Positions 9,801 to 20,149 of a DNA stretch of 64,000 bases are shown here, piece after piece. This DNA comes from Sipunculus nudus (Eukaryota > Annelida > Sipuncula > Golfingiida > Sipunculidae). The first letter of the stretch is position 1. Each line of letters opens with the position of its first letter. The notes beneath the pieces are model-generated. The model did no database searches. It saw nothing but the letters and a program-made list of their open reading frames with translations, and was not told where the DNA came from. A program made the position numbers and the translations under genes. The stretch spans positions 75,943,056 through 76,007,055 of the forward strand of contig CM049310.1 of the NCBI GenBank assembly GCA_026874595.1, read 5' to 3'.

Positions 9801-11629
9801 CTTCTAAGTGTTTTTCTATAATCAGCTGTAAAACGTAGAAAAATTGGTCAAGGTCACCCATCTTCTGACTTGACCGAGATTTTGTCAATATACATCTTCA
9901 CCGAAGAAATAAAATTCCTACAGTGAATCCTTTTCGAGATATCCCGCTCATAAGGTAAAAGTAAACGGACGCCGGACGGACAGCTTGGGTGATGACAATA
10001 GCCCATCAGCCTAAGGGCTGAGGGCTTAAAAGTTACCATTTATGGCAACTGACACATTCAAAACAATGTTGTTACATTTTGTAAAAATTACTGACAGCAC
10101 ACTGGCCAGCACCCTGTGTGCATAGACTAATGTGCCAGCAGAATGAAAGCAAAATGTTACATCAGCTCAGAGCCAGTCAGTGGTGTTCCTGGCTGGTGAC
10201 AGGTTCCAGTTTTGCTGGGATGGGAACATGGTAGTGGTGGGCCGATCATCGAGTTTTTTCAAAAGTCAGTCGATTTGCTACCACTTTCAAGCGCTCGATT
10301 ACCAAAGGCAACTATCGATAACATCATACTCATGATTGTTTTTACCAGAATGTCTTTATGTTATAGGCAAAATTATTCTTGATTACTATAATTATTTAAA
10401 ATGAAACTTTGAATAGCATATCTTAGTGATAAAAGAAAAATATAAAAAAGGCAAAAACTTCTTTTTGTCAGGTAGAATTACTAAGACATGCAAGCTGGGT
10501 TAAGAGAGTACAGTTTCACAGACAATTGCACATTTCTTTATATTTGTCTGAACCGATTAATAATCGATCATCGATCGGTTGCCCAAACCGATGATCGATT
10601 ATGAAAAAGGAACCGACTCCCACCACTAGAACATGGCTACAATAAAATATTCTGAATGGCATAATAGCTAGGTCAATGCAGCAGGAACAAAGTAAGAGCA
10701 TAATATAACCTATAATTTAATAAGAGTATACCATAACAGGTCCCATCATAGAAGAGCATATAAAAACCACTGGTCCTGGTCTTTGAGTCTAAAATTGTGT
10801 AAAAACATTTCGTCTTGGTCACAAAAAAAAAGGTCAGCCTAAACACCCAAAACACAGTGAAGCAAAACACTGGCATCGGTTAATAAATTATCATCTGTTG
10901 CATATGTCAATGCAGAATTGTGCCACTATCCTGTAAAATAAAAGAAAGCAATAGTGTTTAGTACAACTGACAAGTACTCTGCTTGTTTGCGACTTGCGTC
11001 ACTAGGGGGCAGCATCATAGCTGGCATAAACGGCTGCCGTGTTAGCCGTTGAACTGACCACAGCACGAAACACTCGTTTTTATCTTTATTTCATTTATGA
11101 CACATTGCAGAGATATATTCATCAGATGATTATTTATCGATTGGTGTTACGTTTTGGGTTCAGGTTTGAACTTTTTGGAACTTTTTGTGGTGTTTTGTCA
11201 CAGTGTTTAGTTGGACCGAAAAAAAACGCCAGTCTCCCATTCCCAGAATTCATTCTTGCCTCTAGCTTGGGCTCTAAATCTAAGGACCGTCATTACTTGT
11301 CTTTTTTTTTCAAATCTACAGCTCGAATAATCGGTCCATCTGTCTTGGTACCATATTCTCCTCAAATGTTTGGCTGGAAACACCCAAATATGGTAAAAAC
11401 AGGCAAACCCTCAGACAGTAGCACTAGTTACTATGTCCTGTGGTGTGGAGTTGTGTCAGGGCCGGGGTACGGGATGTCATGCACATACAAGGAAAACGGT
11501 GTTCATTTCAAGTATATAGAATTTTCATGCGTCATTCAACATGATTAAAAGATCTCACATTTTCATTCTCTCTCCGAGGACATCGCTGAGATTTTTCTTG
11601 GCCGCGACCAGTTCCGCCGATGTTGACAT
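712..11629 (-). CDS. TADA1: TADA1 (transcriptional adapter 1, SAGA subunit), 5' part of gene, seven exons, cut by window edge
   Basis: TADA1 (yeast Ada1/Hfi1) is a nuclear scaffold subunit of the SAGA/STAGA histone acetyltransferase coactivator; its histone fold pairs with TAF12. Coding exons on the minus strand, in order: 11629-11559, 7592-7556, 6733-6679, 4790-4725, 4029-3926, 3387-3306, 842-712. They total 546 nt (182 codons), join in one open phase, and every junction is GT-AG. Recognisable blocks are AAKKNLSDVLGER at the N-terminus, EDFDLEARKL, HAHNQFLLAL, a lysine-rich linker, RFTPANPLSPAP, and LLLPDIGMVHGRMIVSAWD, the start of the histone fold. They follow the vertebrate order. The rest of the histone fold and the C-terminus (roughly the last 150-165 residues, judged from a ~335-residue human protein) lie left of the window. 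Every intron except the 695-bp intron 4 holds a transposable element or minisatellite. Identification is from remembered family sequence. Confidence 0.9.
1184..3072 (-). mobile_element. Helentron-like non-autonomous element, family 3 (GCCCCCGC ends), in TADA1 intron 6
   Basis: Read on the minus strand, the 5' end is an imperfect hairpin beginning ATGCCCCCGCC and closing GGCCGGGGCAT. The 3' end has the inverted arm GCGGGGGCAT, then hairpin TGTGTCG-TTC-CGACACA, then TCTAG followed by TT. The body is tandem ~140-bp half-units, each with GTAGGTCAACC, GGTCATTATCTGCC and CATGAAATTTTCTA motifs. No coding capacity. A second copy is at 56848-57836. It is interrupted at 1570 by another family. Confidence 0.75.
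1570..2130 (-). mobile_element. Nested fragment of helentron-like family 2 inside the family-3 element
   Basis: Starts on the plus strand with CTAGAATATTAGCAAAAGC, the family-2 3' terminus, in the middle of a family-3 unit. Family-2 units (GAGATATCCCGCTCACAAGG) then run to about 2130, where family-3 sequence (CATGTGTATTTGTCATG) resumes. The 5' end of the fragment is missing. Confidence 0.65.
3306..3387 (-). CDS. TADA1: TADA1 coding exon 6
   Basis: Acceptor TGTTACAG, donor GTAAGT. It reads PRFTPANPLSPAPHVISKVP and then an acidic EPDLRNI. It aligns with the conserved HRFQPQNPLSGA motif of the family and ends one base into a Ser codon completed by exon 7. Confidence 0.88.
3544..3816. mobile_element. 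Harbinger-like MITE, degraded copy in TADA1 intron 5
   Basis: The right end CTGAGAACCATACC...GGCC followed by TTA matches the terminal inverted repeat of the copies at 37740, 50973 and 53123. The left end is worn (GGTTGGTTCTCATGCA). The interior shares the GCGGGCG and GATCAT motifs of the family. Non-coding. Confidence 0.6.
3926..4029 (-). CDS. TADA1: TADA1 coding exon 5 (Lys-rich linker)
   Basis: Acceptor CCCTACAG, donor GTAAGT. It encodes a hydrophilic linker with the basic stretch KKPRLKKKTQDK. This corresponds to the poorly conserved basic linker in vertebrate TADA1 (a GKPKGKKK-type segment) and could act as a nuclear localisation signal. The exon ends in phase 0. Confidence 0.8.
4725..4790 (-). 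CDS. TADA1: TADA1 coding exon 4 (66 nt)
   Basis: Acceptor TTTTCAG, donor GTAAGT. In phase it reads HAHNQFLLALMMKCQSLGSS plus L, matching the vertebrate HSHNDFLLAIL-x-RCQ block. It begins with two bases that complete an Ile codon from exon 3 and ends one base into a Val codon. Confidence 0.88.
4911..6368 (-). mobile_element. Helentron-like non-autonomous element, family 1 (GTATCCGCC ends), in TADA1 intron 3
   Basis: Minus-strand copy of ~1.46 kb. The plus-strand left edge is CTAGAATAAGGGTAGTCG with hairpin GTAGTCG/CGACTAC; the right edge is the 5' arm, here mutated to TTTTGGCAGATAC. The body alternates two half-units, each containing a GGTGGCGCCACC palindrome or a decayed form, CGAGATATGAGCTTGG and ATGAGTGATTTTA motifs. 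The 5' region holds AGGTCAGAGGTCA at 6186-6198. No coding capacity. Confidence 0.75.
6679..6733 (-). CDS. TADA1: TADA1 coding exon 3 (55 nt)
   Basis: Acceptor TTTGCAG, donor GTAAGA. It reads LTREDFDLEARKLIATEH, aligning with the family's EEFDLEAHRLL region, and ends one base into the next codon. Confidence 0.88.
7001..7510 (-). mobile_element. Probable degraded element of a sixth related family, in TADA1 intron 2
   Basis: Repeated GTGACCT(C/G)(A/T)GACCTCAT(T/A)AAATATG units about 150 bp apart end in GTATACCATAATACTCCCC and GACGGGCGTG, a terminus resembling other invertebrate repeats of this kind. The opposite end (TACGCCCTTTGGG at ~7007) may be the partner arm. No terminal CTAG is visible. 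Confidence 0.4.
7556..7592 (-). CDS. TADA1: TADA1 coding exon 2 (37 nt)
   Basis: This small exon follows a TTTTTACAG acceptor and ends at donor GTAAGT. In phase with exon 1 it reads YLHLLKSWFRQK, matching the family's YW-x-x-LK-x-WF-x-QK segment. It is too short to show as a useful open frame; phase and homology define it. Confidence 0.85.
8744..8895. repeat. C-rich low-complexity stretch
   Basis: Runs of C at 8825-8840 and a 14-base C run near 8878-8891. Proline- and glycine-rich open frames here come from the C-runs and are not genes. The flanks (GTGGGACAATGCACAGGAG) look like the C-run-containing sequence at about 32500. Confidence 0.55.
9043..10027 (-). mobile_element. Helentron-like non-autonomous element, family 2 (AAGCCCTCAGCC ends), in TADA1 intron 1
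   Basis: On the minus strand the 5' hairpin is AAGCCCTCAGCC-CTTA-GGCTGATGGGCT. The 3' end has the inverted arm GGCTGAGGGCTT, hairpin ATCAGC-TTTT-GCTGAT, then ATTCTAG followed by TTT. It is 985 bp. Internal units carry GGTCAAGGTCACCCATC (TCAAGGTCA, an ERR/NR5A-type half-site) and GATATCC(C/T)GCTCA. No coding capacity. Confidence 0.78.
10232..10628. mobile_element. Non-autonomous hAT element with 8-bp target duplication, in TADA1 intron 1
   Basis: Terminal inverted repeats are TAGTGGTGGG at the left and CCCACCACTA at the right, with imperfect extension around CCGATCATCG/CGATGATCGG. It is flanked by perfect direct repeats GAACATGG at 10224-10231 and 10629-10636. An 8-bp duplication and TAGNG-type ends are diagnostic of hAT. 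At 397 bp with no transposase it is a MITE. The clean duplication suggests a fairly recent insertion. Confidence 0.88.
10999..11012 (+). promoter_or_regulatory. CTCF-like motif near TADA1 exon 1
   Basis: TCACTAGGGGGCAG matches 13 of 14 positions of the CTCF core CCASYAGRKGGCRS. By my estimate about one such near-match is expected by chance in 64 kb on both strands. The mirrored motif 650 bp away makes it more interesting. Confidence 0.25.
11559..11629 (-). CDS. TADA1: TADA1 coding exon 1
   Basis: The ATG is at 11629-11627 and the exon reads MSTSAELVAAKKNLSDVLGE then RMK. It ends two bases into the next codon at donor GTGAGA. The split codon AT|G gives Met on joining to exon 2. The AAKKNLS block is the conserved N-terminal signature. 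The start is chosen because the family protein begins only a few residues before this block. Confidence 0.88.
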
Positions 11630-11656
11630 CTTGATTGTGAAGAATAACTACCTTGG

Positions 11657-11670
11657 TGCCCCCTGGTGCG
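11657..11670 (-). promoter_or_regulatory. CTCF-like motif, opposite orientation, upstream of TADA1 ATG
   Basis: On the minus strand GCACCAGGGGGCAC matches 13 of 14 positions of the CTCF core. It lies ~30 bp upstream of the TADA1 start codon and faces the motif at 10999-11012. It could equally be part of the TADA1 5' UTR or promoter. Confidence 0.25.
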
Positions 11671-11898
11671 CGAACATGACAAACTCCATCTCGACCGGCG
11701 CCACCTCATGGAAGATGAATGAACTAACTTCTGCAATTCCTAGTCTATTCAACAGACACCAGGTGTCGATACTGCCTAAGGAAAGACTAGCTGTGACTCG
11801 TGTATTTTGTAGGCCCACAATTTTCATATATGCCCCAGTAATGAAAAATAATAATTCAAGCAAATTTCATAAAACGCTTAGGCGTGTCTCATTTAAAA

Positions 11899-14378
11899 CA
11901 AGGGACCCATGGGTCACGGCGCTCAGCTGTTATATATGATAAAAAAATATGATTTCGAAATGAGGCACATGCTGGTTTTGTGTGGAAATAAATATAAGCT
12001 GTATTATGAGTTGTTGGTGTTAAGCTTATGTTTGATTTTTATAGTTTCTTTGGAGACAGGTAAGAGATTGATATCATTTATTTTATTAACAAATGGAGTG
12101 CTATTGTCATACAGATTTTGACTTGACCAATAACTGATAAGCAGCACATATAAGAGTTTAACTATTTATTAAAATTTTAATAACAAATATTGTGCCAAAC
12201 ATAATTTTTATTAAAAATAACAAGAGAATCATATGATTTTTTAAAATAAAATATAACTGAAATGATTATTAAAATAATATTATAGAATATATTCATGAAT
12301 GCATTCATGAATACATTTTGAAAGTATTTGCATGGTATTCAAATACTTTCATTTTTAACTGAATTCCCATTCTTATGCAAGAAATTTTATAATGGAGTAC
12401 ATATTCATATTCGTATTCAAATACATTTGCAAAGTATTCGCACCATGTCTGGTATTTATTCAGTTTTAGCAAAACGATGTTGAGAATCCAGAATATAAAC
12501 AAAGGACCCATGGGTCACGGTGCCTAGCTTAAGTTTGAAATTTTTGCAAATGCAAAATATGAAAAATACTTATTATTCTATTGTAATGTTTTTCATTTAT
12601 ATAAGCTTATGAGAAGCTAAGAGGAAAGGGGCCCCCCTACTTGGTTAAGGTAAAGTTCAAAATATATGATTGCAAACTAATACTCTGACAAGACTGTCAT
12701 GAAGAAAAACTGTAAAAGTTTTGAGATACTGTGATGCATATGAAAAATTTACAGATGGACAGGCAAGTGGACAGAATGGACAAATACCTTTATTTCACTT
12801 TTAAGGGAATAATGCATTTAAGTTTATATATAAGCCTAAAAGCATATCCACTTTTTCCATTAATAGTTTTTATCTGATTCATTTTTTTTTTATTTAAAAG
12901 TGTTATAAATTTGTAATAAATAACTGAAAATATAAGTTAAAATATAGAATTCTAAGTTGCAATCATTATATATCCAAGTTGTAGCTCAAATTGGGTCATA
13001 TTATGCATATACATATATTTTATTATTTTGAAATAAAATGTTTAAACTGAATTTAAAAGAAAATAATGCCACAACATGGCATCTACAAGATTATTCCTTG
13101 AATTCCTATTAAAAAGTTTTGCACATTGGAGTTTTAAGTACATGCTTAATTTAATTCACCAAAATAAAATAAAAGATTCAGTAAATTATATAAAAAATAA
13201 AAACATCTTTTCAAATAAAGTATACACACTGTTGGTTGAATGAGGGACAAACAATATCATTATGCTAATTACAATCTCAGCTATAATTAATTACTGGAAT
13301 TAATAGTCAATTTCACACCTGGTAAAGTTTTACTCTTCTGAAGTAAAGCATTACTTATCTGATGAACATCCACACTTTCATAGCAATACATCACTTTGTG
13401 GACACAATTAAATGTGCGCTTTAATCATTGTAACCCTGGTGGTACAATACAAAATCTAAAATGTAGCATAATCAAGAATAAAATAAAATACAGAAAATTA
13501 TAACATTCATCTATTTTATACACCAGCTGGAGGGGGGAGTGCAGGGCAGAGGGGAAGCCTGCTAGTAGTGGCCAAGCTGAGCCAAGGCAAGCTGCCTGGG
13601 GTGGGTTACAAAAAGTAAGTGAAGGCTGTATTACAAGGTGGGCCAGATGTAAACAACACTTGACATGGTGTATGAAAACTTGAATAAAAGCTACTCTTTT
13701 CAAACAATTCCTTTGAAATTTCAGATTTTAAAAGATTAAATCCTTATGTATATATGCTGTGAAAATTAAATCAACAGTGCTTACAGGGAAAAAACGTGCC
13801 ATTGCCAAAGTTGAACAAAATTTAAGGTATTGATTTTTTATTTATGCTAATAACTTGAAAAATTTGCAAAATTCAGATCTAATTTTGGGTAAACAATTGA
13901 ATCTTGATTAAATAAAGTTATATTCCTGAAAAAAAAGTCTCCAGCTTCAGCAATTCTCATGTTAAGTGAGCAAATATATTTCCTGATTTTTTAAAAATTG
14001 CATTATATTTGGGCCCATAACTTAATAATAATACCCAATACTGACCTCAATTTTTGGTATGTGCACAGAAAATGTATGGAAAAATATGAATACTAAATAT
14101 GATCAAAAACAGATCAGTGGTTTTGTTATTAGGCAGCCTTGAAGTGTAACAATGGCTTTTTTTATGGAAAATGGAGGTTTTTCCTAAATACCACAGAGGG
14201 AACGAAGTCTGAATGACCAAATTTTCGGTATGGTAGGAGATTTTGGGGACATCTAATGGTATGCAGAATTTTGGATTCATAGGTCCAACGGTTTTAAAAC
14301 GTGCCCTGTTAACGGCCGGACGGACGGACGGACAAAGGACCACGACTAAAGCTCAGATGACTTATAGTCAGCTGAGCT
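11899..14378 (-). mobile_element. Helentron-like element, family 5 (AGCTCAGCTG / CCCATGGGTC ends), possibly composite
   Basis: On the minus strand it starts AGCTCAGCTGACT-ATA-AGTCATCTGAGCT (imperfect hairpin, 14378 leftward) and ends GCTGAGCGCCGT, palindrome GACCCATGGGTC, C, CTTG then TT (11899). A second CCATGGGTC terminus lies at 12500-12530, so the unit may be a 1.9-kb element plus a 600-bp 3' block. That 600-bp block recurs at 61740-62345. It is AT-rich with ATTCGTATTC-type hexamer repeats around 12300-12440 and is non-coding. Confidence 0.65.
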
Positions 14379-15406
14379 AAAAATGCTAAGCAGTGTCGTC
14401 TGCCGTTTAGAGAAACGACAATATTCTGATTATTGTGATCACCTTTCCGTAAGATTTTATTGAATAATCTCGAGGGATGTTTGACATATTGGCCTTGAAA
14501 AATATTTATATTTTATCCATGACTTTCCTTATTATAGTATTGGATATATACCATGGACCTGATTTTCATATGGAAACTGTCTTATACAGGATATCACATA
14601 CAAAAATAACTGTTCAGATCCAAAGTATGTACAGTTTTCTCTGAAATAAAAACGGAGGAGCCTTACCCCCACTGGTCACGTGCTCATTAAGAGAAGTAGA
14701 AAACAAGGGAAAGAGATCTAAAGTTCACTGGTTCTGTGACATACTATACATTGTGCCTGTCAGCGAAGTTGAAAATGACACTTCATCGTAAGGTGGCACC
14801 ATCTACAGCTTACATCTGCTTACTGCTCATTAGCCAACAAGGGTGACTAAAATGTTAGATATATCTGAGAGTACATTTTAGTCACCACCCCTTGTATGCA
14901 CTTGAGTGGGATTCTAAGCTCAGCATGATTTTTGTCTATAAAAGGGGGAACCTCTCAGTAACTCAGATATCTCATTTTTTAAAGAAATTATGATAAGCTC
15001 ATTGCATAAATTCCCTGTTTAATTAAGTCTATAACCCTTATAAAACGGGACCAGTACACAAAGCATTGTCGCCGCTACTTATACATTCTAACTGCTTCTG
15101 TCATGGCGGTTATGAGCATTACGACCCGTGTCTTCCTAGACCAAAATAAACACTAACAAAAGTAAAATGCATTTACAGTTGCCAATATGTTGCAGTTGTA
15201 TTTAAAATAAGATACTTTTGCCATGGTGAAAAAGTTTTAATGTCGCCCTATCCGTGAAAATGAAAATAAAAATGGAAATTCGATCGTATCGTGGTCAACC
15301 ACCACTTATCTCTGTATATTAACGGTGCAAGACGTTTCGTCACTGCGGGCGGCTAACTGGTCATATGATTAACTAGATCCTGTTGTGGCTCTGTAGCAGC
15401 CTATAT

Positions 15407-15627
15407 ACAGAGCCACAGGCCCCTGCCCTCTTTTATTTACCCAACGGAGCGCATACAAGGGTCTGCACAGAATATGTGTTTTGACCCTGTTTGTTGGTTG
15501 CTTGTCCTAGTGAACCGGCGCGATTGTTTCGCGTGTGTAACCAGTGGTCCGGTCACAAGGCCAGGCAACCAACAAATTAAGCGCTCTTTCCGCTAGATGA
15601 ATGAAGGCAGGGGCCTGTGGCTCTGTA
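15407..15627. mobile_element. Short inverted-repeat MITE
   Basis: Inverted ends ACAGAGCCACAGGCCCCTGC (left) and GCAGGGGCCTGTGGCTCTGT (right) enclose ~220 bp. A longer direct repeat, TATGATTAACTAGA(T/C)CCTG, flanks the whole at 15365-15383 and 15654-15672, and a partial arm GTGGCTCTGTAG lies just outside the left end. Superfamily not clear. Confidence 0.65.
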
Positions 15628-16149
15628 TTGACTACAGAACTAAAACTGGTTTTTATGATTAACTAGACCCTGCATGTAGTGTCTCTGGGAAAACACCACG
15701 GAGTCAGCACTGGTCGGGTGCTATTCACGTGATCTACCTCTTTTGTTAAAATTAAAAATTTATTGACTGTCCAAAATATATAGGCCGATGGGTACATCAT
15801 TTTCCTAAACACAGGTAGAGATAGAAATAATCAATTGCAGTTGGAGTCGATTTATCGGGTTTATGTATCGAATAGTCTATAGCCGCCAGGCGTTTTAAGG
15901 CAGGTAACATAGTCTCTATGTTTAAAACAGAGACAATACAGGGTCTTATGATTAAGAGCTGCAGCCATTCCTAATTAGATATAAGATATAATATTTTAAA
16001 TGCAGACAGACTTTAAACGTTTTGACCTTGTCCAGATACACATTTAATCCAACTTTCTTTAACGTATTTTCGATTATGAAATGAAATCTTAAGGGGTCAA
16101 TATTTTCTAATTTTACATTTCGGATCACAGATAACTGCGTCTATCTATG

Positions 16150-16860
16150 CATCTTTTTGTGTGTGTGAAAATCACTCATATCTCGGAAAGTGGTTCGATG
16201 TATTGGTCTAATATCTATCAAATTATACATGTGCTCAGATAAGTAAGATTATGAAGCTTCATCAATTTGGGGTCATGACCTATACTCTGAGGGTGACCTT
16301 GACTTTGAAGAGGTTCGCTTAACGGTGAAAATCACACAGCACCTTAGATGTCTCAGGAATATTTGGATCGATTCGCCTGAAGTTTTGCATGTTCAAAGAT
16401 CTAGCTTAGCGTTATCTTATAAGCAAGACTGTTAGCCCTATATATACAATTAATTGTCCGTCCTTGTGCAGTCTATAACTTCATGCCCTATTTACTTTAC
16501 AACTATATAAGCGGTCTAACTCCAAACTTACTCGACAGATTTCTTTTAAATTATGCATCTGCTTAAAGATATATGGCTGAGATAAGAGCTTATCCAAATT
16601 TATAACAGGCGACAGATTGCTTTCAAATTATGCACCTACTTATAAAAAAGATAAATGCTTCACGCCATTAATTGCTTATGGAAATTTATATCATGGTTGT
16701 TATTAGGAAATAGGTGACACAATATTGTTCAGTTTTATTTAACAATTGATATAAAATATCATATTTCTCTTGGCTTGCTTCAAATATGGTTCTGGTAATA
16801 AGTACTAATATAAGGTACTTTGCTGCTTTTCGTATTACACAGGCCTGTGGCGCCACCTAC
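16150..16860 (+). mobile_element. Degraded helentron-like family 4 remnant
   Basis: Contains GGGGTCATGACCTATACTC, GTGACCTTGACTTTGAA, GAAAATCACACA and TGTGGCGCCACCTACA, the internal motifs of the element at 31317-32291. Both termini are unrecognisable. Confidence 0.45.
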
Positions 16861-19800
16861 ACGTTATTTTCCCCTGTTTGAATAATGTGTCCAGTCTATA
16901 AATAGGGGTCTAATCTAAAAGGTAGCATTGCAAGCCTGGGGACACTTCAGCATCTCCGATACCAGAAATCTGGAGGTCTCTGACGTGAGGATACATTCCA
17001 TGCTTGACTTAGTCCACACCTGTCGCCTTCTCGACTGCCCGTATCCCAGTTGCCTCCGCCAGGAGGGAATGCGTTCATCCCTGTTCGTGAGTTTGTGTGT
17101 GCGTGTGTGTGTGTTTGTGTGTGTTTGTTCACAACATATCTCACGCAATCATGAAAAGAATCTCATATGTTCAGAGCATTTTGGGAATAGGCCGATGAAG
17201 AATCGATTAGATTTTGGTGTTGATCCGACACATGATTGGGAAACGTCATCAAAGAATATTCGAAAATGTTAAGTCACTTATGAACCTGAGATTATGGCCG
17301 GGCCGAATAAGTTAGCGCAAACACGGATTTGGGGAGCATGCAACAGTAAAGGGACTATCAATGCAGAATTAAAATGCAGAATTAACGTTTTACTCCGCAT
17401 GTTATTCCAGGCCTTTCTTGGCCAGCACCTCTGGTGTCCCTTTATGTTAACAGCCAATATATCGCCGGTTGGATTTATGCTCGACTGGATGTTTTAACTT
17501 TATGAACCTTTTGTAAAACATGTAAACGTTGAAGGGCATGTGTTGAGGTTAATCTGATATGTCAATATCAGGAATTAAACGTTCGATTAACGATTATACC
17601 AGCACAAACGTACCGGGAGTCCGTGGTAAATCAATTAAATACCTAGATAAACAGTACATAATTTACATACAATCAAATGATATCTCCCCTCGTAGGGATA
17701 AGCTGAGTCAACATCGTCATTAACATAATAATACTAACTGAACGATCGATATTTCTGTTGTTGTATGTAATGTTTGACGAGACCATACATGCATCGGGAT
17801 GTTACATAGGACAACCTGTGTCTATACATAACGAATGTGTCACAGGCCATATAAAAGTAACTAGTTAGCTTTGTATACATATAATTTTAAATTACCTCGT
17901 GACAGAAAGCAGAAGATCGAATTCATAGACTGCCTGAACAGTACAAAATACTCAGGTAAAACTAAAAGCAAATTAAAATATTTTATTTTGCATAAAGGCC
18001 AAAAATATAAAATTATTCTTCTTTTGGCTTTTTGGAAGATAAAAATATATTGAATATGTGCGATTTATATATTCATATATATGATGTGGAACATTTTTAA
18101 ATTCATTCTGTAAATATTCACATTTTCTTATACATTTGAGGCCAATGACCCATACAGAATATCTAAAGGAAAATATAAACATTTCAGTTAATTTTACACT
18201 ATTAACATTCAGGACTGAGAAAATATTGGGGGGTAGGACTGAACCATCCCCCAAATGTTATCTTGGGGGGGGGGACGCCCCCTCTCCCCCCCCCCCCCAC
18301 CCCCCTCGCTTCCCATGGATACGATACCATACATCACACGAAAAATTTGGGAGTGTTTTGTAACCTGCAATTCATATTAAGGGGTCTGGGATAATATGAC
18401 AGAACTTTACACATTTTGCATTATATTTTAAATTGAAAAATAAAAAGTAAAACCTCTGTTATAAAATTAAAATCTTTCTTCTTAATCATAGAATTATTAT
18501 ATTTTCAAATAAGGAGATTCTTTAATAAAACGTTTTAAAATTGTGTATTTCTCGTATTTTCTCGAAAACAATTATGATATGTTTTAAATTATGCAGGAAA
18601 ATGTTACTAACACTCTGATATTCATAACCGTCCTACAGACGTTTTGTGTGACGAGTTGAACAGATTTAAAATCGATATTACTTGGAACACACTTATTTTA
18701 AAATACAATGTTCAGGTCGTGACTAGCTTAAGCAGAATCTTTTAAAAAAAAAACTTAAAAAACACTTTAAACTATTGAACTGCTCAAATCAAGAATGCAA
18801 TTGTTTATTTTCTATTCATCCAACCGCAAAAATAAACTGTGGTTAACTGTACATTCGGGTATATACCGTGACATACAGAGGATAAATTTGGAATCTCAAG
18901 CGTCTTGGTTACAACAAGGTTAATTAGGCCAAAAAGGTTGCAAGGTTTCTCAGGCGTTAATTTTGACCCACGCACTAACATTTTTTTATTTTCGGCAAAT
19001 TTTAGAGACATTTCTTTCAAGCTTATAAAATAATTACATTTTGACAAAATTCTGTCAGGATAAAAGTTGAAAAACATAATCGTCCTTCTGCATTGATTAA
19101 TGAAAAAAATGCTTGACCGCATGGAAACCAACCATTTTTTAGCTTTTGCCTATTAATTAATTCAATATCATCGCTATGCAAGTGATGCGGTTGTCTACGC
19201 TGACACTGTAAAAAATCCCAAATAGTGTTTGGCGAAACCAATTGTTTACATTGAATATCGTTTATAAAATGTTAATATGTAAATGTGCGTACGCCTATGA
19301 GAGGTAAATTTTGTAATACCGTGGTAACGTTAACCATGCACGTGGTTATATGAAATGACATTTTTATTTTTATTTTCATGTTATTAATCTTTATCAGTTA
19401 TTCCCATTTTTTATGAAAACTCAAGTAATTTTAGAACTGACAAATCAAATACTGAAAAAAAATATATAATTGTACAAATCATTCACAAGTTATTAGGCCT
19501 ACTTTTTCACAGGAATTTTAAATTCTTTATAGCCAGAGGTCTGTTAAAACCTAAATAACTCCAGGATTTGGAGAGTGTCGTAAGACGTGAGTACCCAAAT
19601 ATATTTCTATTAGCATTAAATAAAACGCAACAAGAACAAACAAATTAATTAACTGCATGGTAGGCCTATATATTCAAGTTGGCTATTTTGTCAAAATATT
19701 ATTTTGATAAAATATAGACCGCGACCGCATTAGCATTTAAGTACCTTTATTTAACTCATTAATAGCTTACATATATGCCAAGGGTTATCGAAGTCAAACA

Positions 19801-20149
19801 GATGGATTTTAGCCAAGATATGGTATGAAATACATATATGATATACTATAAACAAGATTGCAGTAGATTCGTGCGTAGTTACACTCAAGTACCGGGTAAC
19901 GGGAACGAGGCGACTGCTGGACGTGGCAGCAAGTCTGATGAGCGGAGTCCCGCCAATATTTTTGCAAATTTTAATGCTAACTTTTATAAATTATTGCATT
20001 TATACCAATTAATTATATTTTACTTCTAAAAGAAGTTTGATTAAAGGCTAATTTGTACCAAACAGTAAAAGCTTGTCTCTGTCCTTTTGATAGTAAAACT
20101 AGTTTATTCCGTAAATTTGGGGGGTTGCAGTCAATGAAATAATCTACAT
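16861..20149. other. Gene-free spacer upstream of SURF4 copy A
   Basis: No recognisable gene or transposon end. It holds a GT-rich stretch at 17090-17130 and a G/C homopolymer block at 18262-18306. Plus-strand frames at 16928-17272 and 18136-18363 depend on these simple repeats and are not supported. Local AT-rich sequence around 18060-18600 shows nothing structured. Confidence 0.4.

Noticed and set aside
11039-11548. 169-codon plus-strand open frame
   Set aside because: It lies in TADA1 intron 1, antisense to the gene, with no recognisable domain and no splice or composition support.
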